Shown piece after piece: positions 9,577 through 18,109 of a stretch of DNA of 64,000 nucleotides. The notes below the pieces were generated by a model, which saw only the letters and a list, made by a program, of their open reading frames with translations, did not search any database and had not been told where the DNA came from. This DNA is from Aquificota bacterium (GTDB taxonomy: Bacteria; Aquificota; Aquificia; Aquificales; Aquificaceae). Location of the stretch: assembly GCA_013153495.1 (NCBI GenBank), contig JAADEH010000009.1:1-64000 (forward strand), given 5' to 3'. The position numbers and the translations under genes are program-made. Each line of letters opens with the position of its first letter. Position 1 is the stretch's first letter.

Positions 9577-10212
9577 ATGGCACACAAGTTTGACCCTAAA
9601 AACATACACAAGCTGGAAGACCCCTCAAGGCTCGAGCTTTTTGACCCTGCGAAGGTCTTAAAGGAGTTCGGCATAAGGGAAGGTTTGACGGTTTTGGACG
9701 TGGGAACAGGTCCCGGCTTTTACCTTCCCTACCTCTCCAAGCTCGTGGGTGAAAAGGGTAAGGTCTATGCCATAGACATTCAGGACGAGATGGTGGAAAG
9801 AGCTAAGAAGAAGGTGGAAGAGGAAAACTTAAAAAACGTTGAGGTCTTAAAGTCCGAAGAGAACAGGATACCCCTTCCCGACAACTCGGTGGACTTCGTC
9901 TTTATGGCTTTTACCTTCCACGAGCTTGAGGACCCGAAGGCTTTTGTGGAAGAACTCAAGAGGGTGGCAAAACCTTTCGCATACCTTGCTGTTATAGATT
10001 GGAAGAAGGAGGAGAGAGAAAAGGGTCCACCTCCGGAGGAGGTTCTTTCCGAGTGGGAGATAGGTCTAATACTCGACGACAGCGGTGTGAGGGTCGGAAG
10101 GGTAGTCGAAATCGGTAAATACTGCTTCGGGGTTTATGCGGTATTTCCTCAAGAGGAGGAAGATAATCCCCTTATGAACGTTCCCTTCAAGATACCTCCC
10201 GGCTTTGCTTAA
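9577..10212 (+). CDS. SAM-dependent methyltransferase (class I)
   Basis: The 211-aa product has the class I Rossmann motifs: motif I VLDVGTGPGFYLPYL near residue 38, the acidic end of strand 2 (YAIDIQDEM), and motif IV VDFVFMAFTFHELEDP. The overall sequence is of the UbiE/arsenite-methyltransferase-like group (Methyltransf_11/25). The substrate cannot be told. Its stop shares four bases (TTAA) with the stop of the convergent MoaD-like gene. Confidence 0.88.
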   Translation: MAHKFDPKNIHKLEDPSRLELFDPAKVLKEFGIREGLTVLDVGTGPGFYLPYLSKLVGEKGKVYAIDIQDEMVERAKKKVEEENLKNVEVLKSEENRIPLPDNSVDFVFMAFTFHELEDPKAFVEELKRVAKPFAYLAVIDWKKEEREKGPPPEEVLSEWEIGLILDDSGVRVGRVVEIGKYCFGVYAVFPQEEEDNPLMNVPFKIPPGFA

Positions 10213-10487
10213 ACTCCTCCCGCAATTGCGGGCACTATCGAGAGAACGTCTCCGTCCTTTAGCTCCGTGTCCGCTCCTTTCAGAAACCTAATGTCCTCGT
10301 CGTTGAGATAGAGGTTTACGAACCTCCTGAGTTCTCCCTTCTCGTCGAGGAGTCTCTCCTTAAAGCCGGGATACTGCTCTTCGAGCTTCTCTATGGCTTC
10401 ACGAACGGTTTTGGCTTCTACTTCTACCTCACCCTGTCCGTTGGTGAGCCTTCTCAGAGGTGTGGGAACACGAACGGTTATAGCCAT
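10209..10487 (-). CDS. MoaD/ThiS-family sulfur carrier protein ending in Gly-Gly-Val
   Basis: The 92-aa ubiquitin-like protein has the MoaD/ThiS beta-grasp pattern and ends VPAIAGGV. The diglycine that becomes a thiocarboxylate is present but is followed by one extra valine, so activation would need removal of that residue, as reported for sulfur carriers processed by JAMM-type proteases. It sits directly downstream of threonine synthase 1 on the same strand. Such pairs point to protein-thiocarboxylate-dependent amino acid synthesis (cysteine or homocysteine) rather than molybdopterin, but this is inference. Confidence 0.85.
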   Translation of the reverse strand: MAITVRVPTPLRRLTNGQGEVEVEAKTVREAIEKLEEQYPGFKERLLDEKGELRRFVNLYLNDEDIRFLKGADTELKDGDVLSIVPAIAGGV

Positions 10488-10499
10488 CTTTCTACCTCC

Positions 10500-11729
10500 T
10501 CAGACCTTTGCGAGCACTTTTTCTTTAAAGTCCTTAAGGGTGGCTTCTATTCTCACCGGCTGTGAGAGGTGTCCGTCGAGCACCTCGAGGGTTTTGTATC
10601 CGTTGCCGGTTATGTATGCGACCACCACCTCGTCGGGGTCAAAGGCACCCTTCTGAGCGAGCTTCTTGAGGACCGCTATGGTGGTCCCTCCCGCAGTTTC
10701 GGTGAATATTCCCTCCGTCTCAGCGAGGAGCTTCATGGCTTCTATTATCTCCTCGTCGGTGGCAGTTTCCCAGTCTCCTCCGCTTTCTCTCGTAGTTTGA
10801 AGAGCGTATATGCCGTCCGCAGGGTTTCCTATGGCTATGGACTTGGCTATGGTGTTGGGTTTAACGGGCTTTATGAAGTCCCTACCTTCCTTCCATGCCT
10901 GAGCTATGGGAGAACATCCCTCTGCCTGTGCACCGAACATCCTGGTGTTTACCTCGTCTATGAGTCCCACCTCCTTCATCTCCTTCAGTCCCTTCCATAT
11001 CTTCGTGTAGAGTGAGCCCGACGCTGCTGGAGCCACAACCGCATCGGGAGCCTTCCAGCCGAGCTGTTCCACCACCTCGAAGGCAAGGGTTTTAGAACCT
11101 TCAGCATAGTAGGGTCTTATGTTTATGTTCACGAAAGCCCACCCGAGGTCGTTGGCTATCTCGGAGCAGAGTCTGTTAACATCGTCGTAGGTTCCCTCAA
11201 CCGCAACCACCGTGGGGTTAAAAACCAGACTGCCGTATATCTTCTGGGTTTCTAAGTTTGCGGGTATAAAGACGAAGCAGTTAAGACCAGCCTGAGCACA
11301 GTGAGCGGCAACCGAGTTAGCGAGGTTTCCCGTAGAGGCACACGCTGCGGTATCAAAACCGAACTCCTTAGCCTTGGATATTGCCACCGAGACGACCCGG
11401 TCTTTAAAGGAAAGCGTGGGGTGATTTACGGAATCGTCCTTTATGTAAAGGTTCCTCAGCCCTAAAGCCTCTCCGAGCTTTTTAGCCTTCTTGAGGGGTG
11501 TAAAACCTGCGGTGAGTCCGACGGTAGGATTTTCCACAGGAAGAAGGTCAACGTATCTCCAAAGGCTCTTCGGACCGTTCTCTATCTTATCCCTCGATAT
11601 GTTTCTCCTTATCTCCTCGTAGTCATAGACCACCTCGAGGGGTCCGAAACAGAACTCGCATACGTGTATGGGTTCAACGGGATACTCCCTACCGCACTCT
11701 CTACACTTGAGACCCTTTACCTTTGCCAA
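10500..11729 (-). CDS. thrC: threonine synthase-like PLP enzyme (paralogue 1, with zinc ribbon)
   Basis: The 409-aa PLP enzyme carries an N-terminal ribbon (CRECG ... CEFCFG, residues 9-36) followed by the fold II core: LSFKDR with the Schiff-base lysine near residue 108, CASTGNLANSVAA phosphate loop, and the TGNGYKTLEVLDG end. This matches threonine synthase of the archaeal/actinobacterial type. The start is a TTG after GGAGGAGG. It is paired with a MoaD-like carrier, so a role in sulfur amino acid synthesis is an alternative to threonine formation. A second paralogue lies at 14365-15423. Confidence 0.88.
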   Translation of the reverse strand: MAKVKGLKCRECGREYPVEPIHVCEFCFGPLEVVYDYEEIRRNISRDKIENGPKSLWRYVDLLPVENPTVGLTAGFTPLKKAKKLGEALGLRNLYIKDDSVNHPTLSFKDRVVSVAISKAKEFGFDTAACASTGNLANSVAAHCAQAGLNCFVFIPANLETQKIYGSLVFNPTVVAVEGTYDDVNRLCSEIANDLGWAFVNINIRPYYAEGSKTLAFEVVEQLGWKAPDAVVAPAASGSLYTKIWKGLKEMKEVGLIDEVNTRMFGAQAEGCSPIAQAWKEGRDFIKPVKPNTIAKSIAIGNPADGIYALQTTRESGGDWETATDEEIIEAMKLLAETEGIFTETAGGTTIAVLKKLAQKGAFDPDEVVVAYITGNGYKTLEVLDGHLSQPVRIEATLKDFKEKVLAKV

Positions 11730-11777
11730 CTGTCCTCCTCCGGAGAAGTTAAGTATTTTACATTATAAGCCATCAAC

Positions 11778-12326
11778 TTAGGTCTCAAGCAGTTCCGATA
11801 ACTTGAATAGGGAGAAAAGGCTAAGTCCCTCCGCTTCTATGTTCTCCTTTCCACCCTCCTCCCTATCCACTATGGTGAAAACACCTATCACCTCCAACCC
11901 CGCTTCCCTGCAAGCCTTAACAGCCTTCAGAGAAGAACCTGCGGTCGTTACGACGTCTTCTACCACAGCCACCCTTTCCCCCTCCTTAACGAGACCTTCT
12001 ATCTGACGCTTCATGCCGTGCCCCTTCGGCTCCTTTCTCACCACGAATGGTTTTAAAGGCTTCCCGTCCATGTAAGAGACGAAGGAGACAGCGTAAGCTA
12101 TCGGGTCCGCTCCGAGGGTGAGTCCTCCCACAGCATCGGGACCAAACTCTCCCACCAGCTCATACATCAGCTTTCCCACCAAGTATGCCCCTTCCGGGTC
12201 AAAGGTTATCTGTTTGAGGTCAACGTAATACCTGCTGAGTTTTCCCGAAGATAGCTTAAAGACCGGCTCCTCGGAAACCTTCAGGGACCTCTCGATTATG
12301 AGCTTTTTTAGTCTTTCCCTCTCCAT
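11778..12326 (-). CDS. pyrE: orotate phosphoribosyltransferase
   Basis: The 182-aa enzyme converts orotate and PRPP to OMP. The PRPP loop VAVVEDVVTTAGSSLKAV is near residue 117, and FKLSSGKLSRYYVDLKQIT near residue 23 and FVVRKEPKGHGMKRQIEG near residue 95 are the orotate and loop segments of the family. Length is typical. The ATG is 14 bases from the divergent lpxK start and has a TAAAAT six bases upstream with no ribosome site. Confidence 0.95.
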   Translation of the reverse strand: MERERLKKLIIERSLKVSEEPVFKLSSGKLSRYYVDLKQITFDPEGAYLVGKLMYELVGEFGPDAVGGLTLGADPIAYAVSFVSYMDGKPLKPFVVRKEPKGHGMKRQIEGLVKEGERVAVVEDVVTTAGSSLKAVKACREAGLEVIGVFTIVDREEGGKENIEAEGLSLFSLFKLSELLET

Positions 12327-12328
12327 GC

Positions 12329-12338
12329 TAATATTTTA
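12329..12338. promoter_or_regulatory. overlapping divergent -10 boxes of pyrE and lpxK
   Basis: Only 14 bases separate the two start codons. TAATAT on the plus strand (12329-12334) ends six bases before the lpxK GTG, and TAAAAT on the minus strand (12333-12338) ends six bases before the pyrE ATG. The two boxes overlap by two bases, so the promoters would compete and both mRNAs would lack leaders. Confidence 0.45.
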
Positions 12339-12340
12339 AG

Positions 12341-13282
12341 GTGCTTTTCCTCAGACCTCTCTCCCTTATATACCGCGGAGCGGTCCTTACAAGAAACTTT
12401 CTATACGACAAAAGTCTTTTAAAGGCAAAAAAGCTTCCCGTGCCCGTGGTATCGGTGGGAAATCTGTCGGTAGGGGGTTCGGGGAAGACCTCCCTCGTAA
12501 GTTTTTTAGTTAGAGAGTTTTCGAAGGACCACCTTACGGTGGTGGTTCTGAGGGGATACAGGAGGAAGAGCAGGGGGCTTTTGGTGGTATCCCGGTGGGG
12601 AGAGGTAATGGTATCTCCTCGGGAAGGGGGGGACGAGGCGTATCTCCTTGCAAAGTTGCTCCCCGAGGCTTCGGTTGTGGTCAGCGAGGACCGGTTCGAG
12701 GGGGGTATGTATGCGGTTCGGGAACTCGGTGCGGAGCTTGTCGTTCTGGACGATGGCTTTCAACACAGGCGTTTGCACAGGGATTTGGACATAGTCCTCC
12801 TCAGAAAAAGAGACCTGTCGGACAAACTTCTTCCAGAAGGGAGACTTAGGGAGCCTTTAAGCTCCCTGGAAAGGGCAGATGCGGTGGTTCTCTCCTATCA
12901 GGATATAGAGCCTTTCGAGTTCAGTTTCGGGGATAAGCCCGTTTTTAAGATGTTTAGGGAGTTTAGCTCTCTTCTGAATGCGGACTTTAAGGTTCTTCCC
13001 CTGAGCGTGCTCGAGGGTAAAGAGGTGGTTGCCTTTGCGGGGCTGGGAAGCAACGAGCAGTTTTTTGAGGTTTTGAAGCGTTTAGGTATAAAGGTAAAGA
13101 GGTTCATCAGCTTGCCGGACCACTACCACTACGAGGACTTTCCCATAGAGGAAGGAGAGCTTTATTTAACCACTCCCAAGGATTTGGTAAAGCTCCCCAG
13201 GAGGGACAACTTGCTGGCTCTTAACTTCGAGGTCAGGGTAGAGGGTTTAGTTCCCTTTTTGAGGGAGAGGCTTCACTTGTAA
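12341..13282 (+). CDS. lpxK: tetraacyldisaccharide 4'-kinase
   Basis: The 313-aa inner-membrane kinase phosphorylates the lipid A disaccharide at the 4' position. The N-terminus is hydrophobic (LFLRPLSLIYRGAVL), then comes the LpxK P-loop VSVGNLSVGGSGKTSLV near residue 37, the switch-like LDDGFQHRRLHRDLDIVLL near residue 137 and the DHYHYEDF motif near residue 260. This order is diagnostic. It starts with GTG. The stop overlaps the convergent lipoyl-carrier gene by ten bases. Confidence 0.94.
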   Translation: MLFLRPLSLIYRGAVLTRNFLYDKSLLKAKKLPVPVVSVGNLSVGGSGKTSLVSFLVREFSKDHLTVVVLRGYRRKSRGLLVVSRWGEVMVSPREGGDEAYLLAKLLPEASVVVSEDRFEGGMYAVRELGAELVVLDDGFQHRRLHRDLDIVLLRKRDLSDKLLPEGRLREPLSSLERADAVVLSYQDIEPFEFSFGDKPVFKMFREFSSLLNADFKVLPLSVLEGKEVVAFAGLGSNEQFFEVLKRLGIKVKRFISLPDHYHYEDFPIEEGELYLTTPKDLVKLPRRDNLLALNFEVRVEGLVPFLRERLHL

Positions 13283-13761
13283 TACTTTTTACTTATCTGC
13301 GCTCTCTCCTCTCCGCAGTTGACGTCTTCTCTCTCTATGTATTCCTTCTGTTTCTGTATGGCTTCCTCTCCCGTTACGAGGTCCTTTAGGTCCCTTTCGA
13401 GGTTCGTGGGTTTGAGCTTGGCTATCCATCCCCTACCGTAAGGGTCCTCGTTTATGAGTTCCGGGTTGTCGAAGAGTTCTTCGTTTCTCTCTATAACCTC
13501 TCCCTCTATGTCCGCAGGAATGGGTCCGGTCCACTTACCGCTCTCTAAGGAAGCGACGGGCTTTCCCTTCGGAACGTGCCTGCCGGGCTTTTTTATCCTT
13601 ATGTTTATTATCTTTCCCGCTCTTGCCTGACCTATGTCGGTAGCTCCCACTGTAACGGTTCCGTCCTCGTTAACTCTGAACCAGACCTGGTTGTCTATGT
13701 CGTAGTAGAGGTCCGGTGGGAGCTTGCATCCTCTATAAACAACTTCCTTCTCCTCTGCCAT
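13273..13761 (-). CDS. GcvH-like lipoyl-carrier protein
   Basis: The 162-aa product resembles glycine cleavage H protein: the VGATDIGQARAGKI segment, and LESGKWTGPIPADIEGEVI, in which the lysine occupies the lipoylation position. The C-terminal end is extended by about 30 residues with one cysteine. No glycine cleavage P or T genes adjoin it. Aquificaceae carry several H-like proteins, and some relatives serve sulfur oxidation (lipoate-binding proteins of the sHdr system), so a role outside glycine cleavage is possible. The ribosome site AGGAGGTAGGAA supports the start. Confidence 0.85.
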   Translation of the reverse strand: MAEEKEVVYRGCKLPPDLYYDIDNQVWFRVNEDGTVTVGATDIGQARAGKIINIRIKKPGRHVPKGKPVASLESGKWTGPIPADIEGEVIERNEELFDNPELINEDPYGRGWIAKLKPTNLERDLKDLVTGEEAIQKQKEYIEREDVNCGEERAQISKKYYK

Positions 13762-13816
13762 TTCCTACCTCCTGATGTGTTCCCGAAGCTATACCGATTT
13801 TATCAGATGAGGAGAT

Positions 13817-14365
13817 TTATCTCCCTACCAACATAACTTTGCAGGAGTGTTCGAGGGTGGATATGTAGCTGTAAGCTCTCAGCAGTTCCCCGTGGGCGGA
13901 GAAAACACCGTGTCCACGAATTACGACGACCGGGAAGTCTTTAAGAAACTCAGATGCCCTTCGGGCAAGTTCCTCCGAAGCAGAAGGTTTTTTTAGTTCC
14001 AAGACGGGGACTTTGCGAAGTATTTCTCTCCCTTCCGAGTCAATGGGTTCTATGAGGTCGGTTTCAAAGGCAACTTTGAGAGTGTATGTGGGATGGGCAT
14101 GAACGACCGAGTTTTTCCCAGTTTCGAGAATTATCCTCCTGTGAACGGGTAGTTCTACGGAAGCTCTGCTTTCGAGTATGGACTTTTCCCGCAGGGGCAG
14201 TTTTATTATGTCCGCAGGCGATAAGTTTCCCATGTGGGAACCTGTTCTGGTTATAAAAATATCTTCACCGAAGGCTCTGCTTATGTTTCCCGAGCGGGCG
14301 CTTACGAGTCCCTCTTCAAAAAGTAGCCTCCCTACCTCCACTATTTCCCTGTAAATCCAGCGCAT
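13817..14365 (-). CDS. class II aldolase/adducin family protein
   Basis: The 182-aa product has the class II sugar-phosphate aldolase pattern: LVSARSGNISRAFGEDIFIT for the phosphate site near residue 18, VHAHPTYTLKVAF for the first zinc histidines near residue 90, and VVIRGHGVFSAHGELLRAY for the third. The start at 14365 overlaps the stop of threonine synthase 2 (TGATG); a longer in-frame extension reads into that gene and is rejected. Relatives are L-fuculose-phosphate aldolase and methylthioribulose-1-phosphate dehydratase, so the substrate is open. Confidence 0.83.
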   Translation of the reverse strand: MRWIYREIVEVGRLLFEEGLVSARSGNISRAFGEDIFITRTGSHMGNLSPADIIKLPLREKSILESRASVELPVHRRIILETGKNSVVHAHPTYTLKVAFETDLIEPIDSEGREILRKVPVLELKKPSASEELARRASEFLKDFPVVVIRGHGVFSAHGELLRAYSYISTLEHSCKVMLVGR

Positions 14366-15423
14366 CAGAAGCCAAGCTCTTTTATAACAGCGTCCAGCTT
14401 CGGCGGAACTGTGGTAGGCTCTTCGCACACCTTTATGGCTGTATCGGGGTCCTTGAGACCGTTTCCGGTCAGTGTGCAGACTACCACCTCTCCACCTTTG
14501 AAGAAACCTTCTCTCGTGAGCTTTATGAGTCCGGCAACGCTGGCGGCGGAGGCGGGTTCACAGAACACACCTTCGGTAGAAGCTACAGTCTTGTAAGCGT
14601 AAAGTATCTCCCCGTCGCTAACCGCATCTATCATTCCGCCTGACTCCTGAGCTGCCTTTAGAGCATTCTTCCAGCTGTATGGGTTTCCTATCTTTATGGC
14701 GGTTGCAACCGTTTGAGGGTTCTTTATTGGATAGCCCTTCACTATCGGCGCTGCACCTTCCGCCTGCCATCCCATCATTTTGGGAAGTCTCTCTATTTTT
14801 CCTTTTCCGTGGTAATCCTTGTATCCACGCCAGTAGGCGGTTATGTTCCCTGCGTTTCCGACAGGTATGAAGTGGTAGTCGGGGGCATCTCCCAGAACAT
14901 CGCACACCTCGTATGCCGCGGTTTTCTGACCTTCTATGCGGAAAGGGTTTACGGAGTTCACAATCTCAACAGGAAACATCTCCCCTATTTTTCTAACTAT
15001 GTGAAGGGCGTCGTCAAAGGTCCCTCTAATTGCCAAAACCTTTGCCCCGTATATCATAGCCTGAGAGAGCTTTCCTATTGCCACCGCTCCCTTAGGAAGG
15101 AGAACGTAAGCCCTAAGTCCTGCTCTCGCAGCGTATGCGGCGGCAGAAGCGGAAGTGTTCCCTGTGGAAGCGCATATTACCGCCTTCTTACCGCTTTCCA
15201 CAGCTTTCGATATGGCTACGGTCATTCCCCTATCCTTGAAAGAACCCGTAGGGTTTAATCCTTCATACTTGAGGTAAATCTTTCCCTTAAAGCCGATTGC
15301 CTTCGCAAGGTTGGGAGCTTCTATTAGAGGCGTATTGCCTTCGAGCAGGGTTACTACGGGGGTTTTTTCACTAACGGGGAGGAACTCTCTGTATTGGTTT
15401 ATTATGCCCTGCCAACAGCCCAT
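14365..15423 (-). CDS. thrC: threonine synthase (paralogue 2)
   Basis: The 352-aa PLP enzyme is of the short threonine synthase type without the zinc ribbon of paralogue 1. The core shows TPLIEAPNLAKAIG, NPTGSFKDRGMTVAI with the PLP lysine near residue 63, CASTGNTSASAAAYAARAGL, and TGNGLKDPDTAI near the C-terminus. This agrees with conversion of O-phosphohomoserine to threonine. It is translationally coupled to the class II aldolase gene downstream. Of the two paralogues this is the better candidate for the threonine pathway. Confidence 0.92.
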   Translation of the reverse strand: MGCWQGIINQYREFLPVSEKTPVVTLLEGNTPLIEAPNLAKAIGFKGKIYLKYEGLNPTGSFKDRGMTVAISKAVESGKKAVICASTGNTSASAAAYAARAGLRAYVLLPKGAVAIGKLSQAMIYGAKVLAIRGTFDDALHIVRKIGEMFPVEIVNSVNPFRIEGQKTAAYEVCDVLGDAPDYHFIPVGNAGNITAYWRGYKDYHGKGKIERLPKMMGWQAEGAAPIVKGYPIKNPQTVATAIKIGNPYSWKNALKAAQESGGMIDAVSDGEILYAYKTVASTEGVFCEPASAASVAGLIKLTREGFFKGGEVVVCTLTGNGLKDPDTAIKVCEEPTTVPPKLDAVIKELGF

Positions 15424-15471
15424 AACACAGTCCTAATTATAACCTCGAAATGTTGGAAAATATTAAGCTCC

Positions 15472-16212
15472 ATGGAAGGATATAACTTCCTACTTTCCTA
15501 CCTCCTTATACTCGTATCCCTGTTTATAGCTTACAAAGAGGGTTTGGGAAACGAGAGGGAAATATTTCTGTCTTCACTCAGAACCGCAATTCAACTCCTC
15601 CTGCTCGGTTATCTACTCAAGTATCTGCTCATGTTGGAATCCCCTGCGGAGATGCTTGGCGTAATTCTGGGTATGGCTTTCGTATCCGCCTTTATAGCTT
15701 ACGAGAGGGTAAGGCACGCAAGTGTTCTACTTACGAGCTTCCTTTCCATAACCGCTACCACCTTCCTAACTATCTTTCCTCTGCTCCTCTTTAAGATACT
15801 TCAGCCCGTATCACACCAGCTAATCCCCTTCGGGGGTCTTATAGTGGGAAACACACTCAACTCCATAACTCTCGCCTTTGACAGATTTCTGGGCGAAGTG
15901 GAAAACAGGCTCGAAGAGATAGAGGCTAAGGTAGCACTCGGTGCAACTCTGAGGCAAGCTATGGAAGAGATATTCAGAGATAGCCTGAGAACCTCTCTCA
16001 TACCGAAAATTAATTTCATGAAGGCGGCGGGTCTCGTTCACATACCCGGTGTGGCTGTGGGTATGCTCATGGCAGGTGCAAATCCCCTTCAGGCTATATT
16101 TTTCCAGATAGTCATACTCTATGCTCTCGTCTTTGCGGGACTACTCGGAAGCGTCCTTATGCTTTACCTGAGCTACAAAAGGGCACTGCACATAATTTCT
16201 AAGAAGTCTTAG
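15472..16212 (+). CDS. FetB/YbbM family (UPF0014) ABC permease-like membrane protein
   Basis: The 246-aa product has about seven hydrophobic spans and the family motifs RTAIQLLLLGYLLK, GGLIVGNTLNSITLAFDRF, ALGATLRQAM and HIPGVAVGMLMAGANPLQA. FetB works with the ATPase FetA in iron export in E. coli; no fetA-like gene is next to it here, so the partner and substrate are unknown. The ATG at 15472 is the first that begins a membrane span; longer in-frame sequence upstream reads into the thrC start region. Confidence 0.85.
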   Translation: MEGYNFLLSYLLILVSLFIAYKEGLGNEREIFLSSLRTAIQLLLLGYLLKYLLMLESPAEMLGVILGMAFVSAFIAYERVRHASVLLTSFLSITATTFLTIFPLLLFKILQPVSHQLIPFGGLIVGNTLNSITLAFDRFLGEVENRLEEIEAKVALGATLRQAMEEIFRDSLRTSLIPKINFMKAAGLVHIPGVAVGMLMAGANPLQAIFFQIVILYALVFAGLLGSVLMLYLSYKRALHIISKKS

Positions 16213-17071
16213 GAGCATTACTTTGTCCTGCGGGCTTGTAGGGAACAGGTATGTATTGAACAGAAGGCGGTTGGGTGCCCATGGGTTGCTCGTAAAGCTC
16301 CATGAGAGCATAGACCTCTTCCGGGACTTCCGTTTTAACGTTCAGTCCAAGCTCTCTGAGGTAATCCACGGTCAGTGGATAGTCGTGGGTAAACTTTCCA
16401 ACCGCAAGTTCTTCCGCTATACGTTTTGCCTTTTCCTCCTCCATACCCTTAGAGGTGAGGAGCTTAGTCAGGTAATCCTTCATCTGCTTTATGGCTTTTT
16501 CGGAAACATCAGCGAGTATTAGGGTCTGGTCGTCTATATCCTTGGCTTCCTTTTTTTCGAGAACTTTGAGTATAGAAGCGGCGGGCATCTGACCTATTTG
16601 GGGGTCAACGGGTCCCAAAACCGCATTTTCGTCCATTATTATCTCGTCAGCCGATAGAGCTATAAGCGTTCCGCCGGACATGGCGTAGTGAGGAACTATA
16701 ACTCTGACCGGTGCTTTGTGCTTGGCGAGAGCGTTGGCTATTTGGGTAGCCGCAAGGGCAAGACCCCCGGGTGTATGAATTATGAAGTCTATGGGCATGT
16801 CGTCGGGAGTCATCCTTATGGCTCTGAGAACCCTCTCCGAGTCTTCTATGTTTATAAACCTGAAAATAGGGATACCCAGAAACCCCATAGCTTCCTGTCT
16901 GTGTATCATGGTTATGACCCTGCTCTTTCTTTTCTCCTCTATATTCCTTATTGCAGCTTCTCTTGCTCTCTGAAGGGATAGCTTTTTAAACCAGGGGCTG
17001 AGTATGAGAAAGAATATGAACATAAACCACAACAGGTTGAACATGTAAGAAAAGGGGTCGTATGCAGGCAT
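16199..17071 (-). CDS. ClpP-class membrane serine protease (SDH/DUF114 family)
   Basis: The 290-aa product has one N-terminal membrane anchor (LLWFMFIFFLILSPWF) and a crotonase/ClpP fold: IDFIIHTPGGLALAATQIA and the nucleophile region PHYAMSGGTLIALSADEII, where the serine in AMSGG is the likely catalytic residue, then NAVLGPVDPQIG. It resembles SppA-like proteases that degrade membrane or signal peptides. The start at 17071 follows GAGGAGGTGCGGGA; an ATG 18 bases further out overlaps this site. It overlaps the convergent FetB gene by 14 bases. Confidence 0.87.
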   Translation of the reverse strand: MPAYDPFSYMFNLLWFMFIFFLILSPWFKKLSLQRAREAAIRNIEEKRKSRVITMIHRQEAMGFLGIPIFRFINIEDSERVLRAIRMTPDDMPIDFIIHTPGGLALAATQIANALAKHKAPVRVIVPHYAMSGGTLIALSADEIIMDENAVLGPVDPQIGQMPAASILKVLEKKEAKDIDDQTLILADVSEKAIKQMKDYLTKLLTSKGMEEEKAKRIAEELAVGKFTHDYPLTVDYLRELGLNVKTEVPEEVYALMELYEQPMGTQPPSVQYIPVPYKPAGQSNAPKTS

Positions 17072-17094
17072 TCCCGCACCTCCTCTCAAGGAAT

Positions 17095-17100
17095 TATAAT
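17095..17100 (+). promoter_or_regulatory. -10 box (TATAAT) ten bases before the CsgG-like lipoprotein
   Basis: A perfect TATAAT is followed by ten bases and the ATG at 17111 with no Shine-Dalgarno sequence between them, so the leader would be only a few bases. Confidence 0.5.
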
Positions 17101-17110
17101 ACTTAAAGTC

Positions 17111-18109
17111 ATGAAAAAGGTCGCCACATTGCTTTTTTTTGCAGTGATTTCACTCGCTCTTTTGAGTGCCTGCGCAAAACCGAAGGCAAAGATAACCTAC
17201 CTTGAACTTCCGAGAGGATACAAGGGTGAGATTAAAAAAATAGCTGTTCTACCTTTCGAAAGTAGAAGGCTTGATGGAAGGATTCTCGCTTCGGAGATTG
17301 AGGCTGAACTCCTCCAGGTCAGGGTGAACGGCAGACCATACTTTAAGGTTGTCAGCAGAGCGGATATAGATAAGGTTCTCTCGGAGATTAAATTTTCCTC
17401 AAGCGGGCTGACGAGTGAACAAGTAGAACTCGGTAAACTCCTTAAGGCGGAAGGGCTTCTTTTGGGAACAGCGGATGTTATTTACTCCACCGATATGTTC
17501 TATCGCAAAAAGAAGGAGTGTATAGAAACAAAAGGTTCCGGTCTCATAAAGGAATGTGTCCGTTATGAGGAGAGAAACGTTCCCTGCCAAACCCGTTTCG
17601 TTCGGCTTACCCTTGTTCCCAAGTTGATAGATGTTGAAAGGGGAGAGGTTGTTTATTCCAGGAGGATAGTAAAAGAAGCTAAGCACACCTACTGTAGGGG
17701 AGACTGGCGGGAACCCAAGTCCTTTTCGGAGCTTCTCTCTGAAGCAAAAACACAGGCTATAAAGGAACTTATAAAGGACATAGCACCGTATAGGGTTACG
17801 GTCGTGGCGGAGTTTATAGATGACGATAAGGGAGTTAAAGAAAAGGACATATTTAAGGAAGCCATAGAGCTTGCCAAAAAAGGAAAAGCCAGGGAAGCTT
17901 GCAGACTGTTTAAAGGTATAAATTCGAGAACTTACGCTGTCTTATACAACAAAGGTCTGTGCATGGAGCTTGAAGGGGACCTACGCGGTGCGAGGGACTT
18001 ATACTTTGAAGCTAAAAAGCTAAAGAGTGATGTCCGCATAGAGAATGCGCTCGGAAGGGTAATAGAAAGAATGCAAAAGGAAGCTCAGCTGAGGGAATTA
18101 GTCGAATAA
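17111..18109 (+). CDS. CsgG-like outer-membrane lipoprotein
   Basis: The 332-aa product has a lipoprotein signal (VISLALLSAC, lipobox LLSA-C near residue 21). The next 150 residues look like a CsgG/LpoB-type domain: IKKIAVLPFESRRLDGRILASEIEAELLQ, FKVVSRADIDKVLSEI and a LLLGTADVIY segment. The region near residues 135-160 has four cysteines (KKKECIET ... KECVRY ... VPCQTRF). The C-terminal third looks like TPR helices. Such proteins form export pores or regulate envelope machines; the partner is unknown. The stop overlaps ftsY on the other strand. Confidence 0.75.
   Translation: MKKVATLLFFAVISLALLSACAKPKAKITYLELPRGYKGEIKKIAVLPFESRRLDGRILASEIEAELLQVRVNGRPYFKVVSRADIDKVLSEIKFSSSGLTSEQVELGKLLKAEGLLLGTADVIYSTDMFYRKKKECIETKGSGLIKECVRYEERNVPCQTRFVRLTLVPKLIDVERGEVVYSRRIVKEAKHTYCRGDWREPKSFSELLSEAKTQAIKELIKDIAPYRVTVVAEFIDDDKGVKEKDIFKEAIELAKKGKAREACRLFKGINSRTYAVLYNKGLCMELEGDLRGARDLYFEAKKLKSDVRIENALGRVIERMQKEAQLRELVE

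Noticed and set aside
14713-15258. 181-codon plus-strand frame opposite threonine synthase 2
   Set aside because: The minus-strand PLP enzyme is unmistakable, so this long frame is an antisense artefact.
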